Source: JBBROS01 sp965213845 | Lineage (GTDB): Bacteria > Pseudomonadota > Alphaproteobacteria > Acetobacterales > Acetobacteraceae | Direction of reading: 5' to 3' | Assembly (NCBI GenBank): GCA_965213845.1 | Contig: CBDCAI010000003.1 | Coordinates: 372,001 to 436,000 of the forward strand | Length of the DNA stretch: 64,000 nt | Part shown: one piece after another, positions 61,250-64,000 of the stretch | How the letters are laid out: every line of letters begins with the position of its first letter | Position numbering within the stretch: position 1 is the first letter of the stretch | The notes under the pieces: model-generated | What the model saw: only the letters and a program-made list of their open reading frames with translations | Told to the model about the DNA's origin: nothing | Database searches by the model: none | Translations under genes and position numbers: made by a program

Positions 61250-63304
61250 ATGACCCCGCAGCCACCCCAGGCCCCCCGGCCCGACGCCCCGCCCCCGGGC
61301 GGCCGGGTCGCCCCGCGCGAGATGCCGGCCGTCCAGCACGTCAGGGTGACGGCGCCGGACCTGGTGCGGCGTGCGCTGCTCGAGAAGACGCGGTCCCGCC
61401 TGCTGTTGGCCGCCGGGGGGTTCACGATCCTGTTCGGGGCGGTCGCGATCAAGCTGGCCGGCGCGACCGTCGTGGTGCCCATCCAGCCGAAGCCGCGCGC
61501 CGCCCTGCCTGCGCCGCCAGGCCTGATGGCTGCGGAAACGGCGCCCGGCGCGCCGGGCTCGCCGCTGTATGGCCCGCCGCCCCCGCCGGGCATGGCCGGC
61601 GCGGCCGGGGCTGCCATAGCCCAGAACGACGCGGCCAACCCGGCCGTCGCGGGGCCGCGCACAAGGGCGATGATCGTGGACCGCAATGGCGAAATCCTCG
61701 CGCTGTCGCTGCCGACCTCGGCCTTGTTCGCCAACCCCAAGGAGATGATCGACACCGCGGACGCCGCCGCCAAGCTGAAACAGGTGATCCCACGGCTAGA
61801 CCTCGAGAAGGTGCGGGCCCGCCTGGTTGCCGCCAAGCAGTTCGTCTATCTGGCGCGCAACATCTCGCCGCGCGAGCAGCTGGCCGTCAACAACCTCGGC
61901 ATCCCGGGCATCTACTTCCAGAACACCGAGCGCCGCCGCTATCCGCAGGGCCGCGTCGGCGCGCACGTGGTCGGCGCCGTCGACGTGGACGCGCATGGCG
62001 TGGCCGGCGCCGAGCGCTTCTTCGACCAGCGCCTGCGCGAAGACCCGGAGCCGCTGCGCCTGTCGATCGATGTCCGCGTGCAGGCGGCCGTGCGCGACGA
62101 GCTGAGCAAGTCGATGGAGCAGTTCCAGGCCATCGGCGCCTGCGGGATCGTGATGGACGTCCGCACCGGCGAGGTGATCGCCATGGTCAGCCTGCCCGAC
62201 TTCGACGCGAACAAGCCGGGCGAGGCGCGCAACGAGGAGCGGTTCAACCGCGCCGTCACCGGCATGTACGAGCCCGGCAGCACCTTCAAGCTGCAGACCG
62301 CCGCGATGGCGCTGGACACCGGGGCCGCCCAGCTGTGGAGCAGCTTCGACGCCGGCCACGACATCAAGATCGGCCGCTTCACCATCTCGGACTTCGAGGG
62401 CAAGCACCGTGTGCTGACCCTGCCCGAGGTGATCGCCTACTCGTCGAACCTCGGGGCCGCCCACATGGCCCAGGCCGTCGGCAGCGAGCGTCAGCGCACC
62501 TGGTTGCAGCGCATGGGCATGTTCGCGCGAATCGGGGTGGAGCTGCCGGAGGCCGGCCAGCCGATCGTGCAGAAGGCCGAGAACTGGAAGGAGATCGCGA
62601 CGATGACGGTGGGCTTCGGCCACGGCATCGCCGTCAGCCCGCTGCATGTGGTGCGCGGCACCGCCGCCATCGCCAACGGCGGCATCGTGCTGCGCCCCAC
62701 CATCCTGGCGCCCGAGCCCGGCGCGCCGCCGCGCGAGGGCACGCGGGTGATGCAGCAGGGCACGAGCGACACGCTGCGCAAGCTGATGCGCCTCGTGGTG
62801 ACCGACGGCTACGGCAAGCCGGCCGACGTGCCGGGCTACTTCGTGGGCGGCAAGACCGGCACGGCCGAGAAGACGTCGGGCCACGGCTACAAGAAGCACA
62901 CGAACGTCAGCGCCTTCATGAGCGTGTTCCCCATGAACGCCCCGAAATACGCGGTATACTTCATGCTGGACGAGCCGAAGGGCAACGCCAGCACCGGCGG
63001 CTACTCGACGGCGGGCGCCGTCAGCGCGCCGGGCGCGGGCCGCGTCATCGCCCGCATCGGGCCGATGCTGGGCCTGATGCCCGAGACGACCAATGCCGCG
63101 GCGATCCAGGCCTCGCTCTATATGCCGCTTCAGCCGGGCCGCCCCGCCGGCTTCCGCGACACCCCGATGGCGCACGTGCCGCCGCATCCGGCGACGTCGC
63201 CCCTGCATGCGCCCGCCAGCGCACCCGCGAGCGTGCCCGCCATCCCGCCCGGCCCGCAGCGGCAGCACGAGGCCAGCCTTGCCCCAGCCGCCAACGACCG
63301 CTGA
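61250..63304 (+). CDS. ftsI: Peptidoglycan D,D-transpeptidase FtsI (PBP3)
   Basis: A 684-residue class B penicillin-binding protein that crosslinks septal peptidoglycan. A membrane anchor (LLLAAGGFTILFGAVAIKLAG) is followed by a dimerisation domain and the transpeptidase: active-site YEPGSTFKLQTAA (SxxK), AYSSNLGAAHMAQ (SxN) and VGGKTGTAEK (KTG). Both ends carry proline/alanine-rich additions (about 30 N-terminal and 60 C-terminal residues), echoing the FtsL tail. ATG 61250 gives MTPQPPQAPRP; the frame starts earlier but without support. Confidence 0.95.
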   Translation: MTPQPPQAPRPDAPPPGGRVAPREMPAVQHVRVTAPDLVRRALLEKTRSRLLLAAGGFTILFGAVAIKLAGATVVVPIQPKPRAALPAPPGLMAAETAPGAPGSPLYGPPPPPGMAGAAGAAIAQNDAANPAVAGPRTRAMIVDRNGEILALSLPTSALFANPKEMIDTADAAAKLKQVIPRLDLEKVRARLVAAKQFVYLARNISPREQLAVNNLGIPGIYFQNTERRRYPQGRVGAHVVGAVDVDAHGVAGAERFFDQRLREDPEPLRLSIDVRVQAAVRDELSKSMEQFQAIGACGIVMDVRTGEVIAMVSLPDFDANKPGEARNEERFNRAVTGMYEPGSTFKLQTAAMALDTGAAQLWSSFDAGHDIKIGRFTISDFEGKHRVLTLPEVIAYSSNLGAAHMAQAVGSERQRTWLQRMGMFARIGVELPEAGQPIVQKAENWKEIATMTVGFGHGIAVSPLHVVRGTAAIANGGIVLRPTILAPEPGAPPREGTRVMQQGTSDTLRKLMRLVVTDGYGKPADVPGYFVGGKTGTAEKTSGHGYKKHTNVSAFMSVFPMNAPKYAVYFMLDEPKGNASTGGYSTAGAVSAPGAGRVIARIGPMLGLMPETTNAAAIQASLYMPLQPGRPAGFRDTPMAHVPPHPATSPLHAPASAPASVPAIPPGPQRQHEASLAPAANDR

Positions 63305-63305
63305 G

Positions 63306-64000
63306 ATGCTGCGCACCCTGGACATCGCGCCGCCTGCCGGTCTGCCGGCCGCCTTCGCCGGGATCACGGCCGACAGCCGGCAGGTGCGCCCGGGCATGCT
63401 GTATGCCGCCCTTCCGGGCACGCGGGCCGACGGCCGCGCCTTCATCGCCGACGCCGTCCGCGCCGGCGCCGCGGCCATCCTGGCCCCCACCGGCACGGCC
63501 TGGCCCGAGGGCGTCCCGCCGCGGCCGCTGATCCTGGACCCGGAGCCGCGCCGCGCCCTGGCCCGCCTGGCCGCGCTGCAGGCCGGGCCGCAGCCGCGCA
63601 CGATCGTCGCCGTCACCGGCACCAACGGCAAAACCAGCACGGCCGACTTCCTGCGCCAGATCTTCCGTCTGGCGGGGCTGCGGGCCGCCAGCCTGGGCAC
63701 GCTGGGCGTCATCGGCCCCGACGGCGCGGGCGAGCCCGGCCTCACGACACCCGACCCCGTGACGCTGGCCGAGACCCTGGCCCGCCTCGCGCGCGACGGC
63801 GTGGAGGCCGTGGCGCTCGAGGCCTCCTCGCACGGGCTCGACCAGTTCCGCCTCGATGGCGTGGCGCTCACCGCAGCGGGCTTCGCCAACCTGACCCGCG
63901 ACCACCTGGACTACCACGGCACGCTCGAGGCCTATCGCGCCGCCAAGCTGCGGCTTTTCACCCTGTTGCCGCCGGGTGCCGCCGCCATCGCCGGCCCGTC
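63306..64000 (+). CDS. murE: UDP-MurNAc-L-Ala-D-Glu:meso-DAP ligase (C-terminus beyond window)
   Basis: About 231 residues are visible of a protein normally ~490 long. The N-terminal UDP-binding domain has FAGITADSRQVRPGMLYAALPGTRADG, followed by the ATP-binding P-loop VAVTGTNGKTSTADFLRQI (about residues 100-118), TTPDPVTLAETLARL and ALEASSHGLDQFRLDGV, typical of MurE. LTRDHLDYHGTLEAYRAAKLRLF continues to the edge. It adds diaminopimelate to the peptidoglycan precursor. The ATG lies 1 bp after the ftsI stop. Confidence 0.94.
   Translation, partial: MLRTLDIAPPAGLPAAFAGITADSRQVRPGMLYAALPGTRADGRAFIADAVRAGAAAILAPTGTAWPEGVPPRPLILDPEPRRALARLAALQAGPQPRTIVAVTGTNGKTSTADFLRQIFRLAGLRAASLGTLGVIGPDGAGEPGLTTPDPVTLAETLARLARDGVEAVALEASSHGLDQFRLDGVALTAAGFANLTRDHLDYHGTLEAYRAAKLRLFTLLPPGAAAIAGP

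Overview
This is a very GC-rich window (by eye around 70%) from an anoxygenic phototrophic alphaproteobacterium, most likely a member of the Acetobacteraceae/Rhodospirillales. It carries a complete structural block of a photosynthesis gene cluster: reaction centre L, M and tetraheme C subunits, LH1 alpha and beta, chlorophyllide reductase BchXYZ, BchC and the spirilloxanthin-type carotenoid genes crtEFDCBI. The rest is ordinary alphaproteobacterial chromosome. No rRNA, tRNA, IS element, prophage or CRISPR array was seen; the one RNA gene is rnpB.

Layout. 1-8264: YbjN protein (cut by the window edge), UbiK-like factor, hldD-lgt-midA-pgeF run, lipoprotein, prs, GST, histidine phosphatase and a HiPIP electron carrier. 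8351-20005 (minus strand): a two-domain membrane cytochrome c, then, read from its promoter end, crtE-crtF-bchC-bchX-bchY-bchZ-pufB-pufA-pufL-pufM-pufC, a classical carotenoid/bacteriochlorophyll/reaction-centre superoperon. 20103-25256: divergent crtD-crtC facing crtI-crtB, with a tiny membrane ORF between. 25351-30285: an enolase-superfamily enzyme with a TctC-TctB-TctA tripartite carboxylate transporter, a DUF2141 protein and a 2Fe-2S ferredoxin. 30297-38778: ccmAB, aconitase, a FUSC protein, an MFS carrier, SufE and a lipoprotein. 38841-44813: hslVU and hisB-hisH-GNAT-hisA-hisF-hisE. 44816-53762: substrate-binding protein, exported protein, a three-gene two-component set, methyltransferase, aspartyl protease, queG and small ORFs. 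53658-64000: AsmA-like protein, DjlA-like co-chaperone, amidase, rnpB, and the start of the division/cell-wall cluster mraZ-rsmH-ftsL-ftsI-murE.

How it works together. CrtE and CrtB make phytoene, CrtI desaturates it, and CrtC, CrtD and CrtF hydrate, desaturate and methylate it to spirilloxanthin-type carotenoids. BchXYZ and BchC act late in bacteriochlorophyll synthesis. PufBA and PufLM bind the pigments, and PufC re-reduces the special pair, probably fed by HiPIP and/or a c-type cytochrome, both encoded nearby. Sites matching TGT-N12-ACA (the CrtJ/PpsR operator) lie upstream of bchC, between crtE and crtD, and upstream of crtI; two of these regions hold two perfect sites with a 25-bp repeat distance.

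Most unusual points. Several genes (crtD, crtF, a CHASE3 histidine kinase and perhaps crtC) lack an ATG/GTG/TTG where homology puts the start; ATC sits at the expected place in three of them, twice behind a well-spaced Shine-Dalgarno. crtC has no usable start at all and overlaps crtD in a -1 frame. HisE carries a histone-H1-like lysine repeat tail. The MraZ-type boxes upstream of mraZ run on the non-coding strand. I did not find a wholly new multi-gene system.
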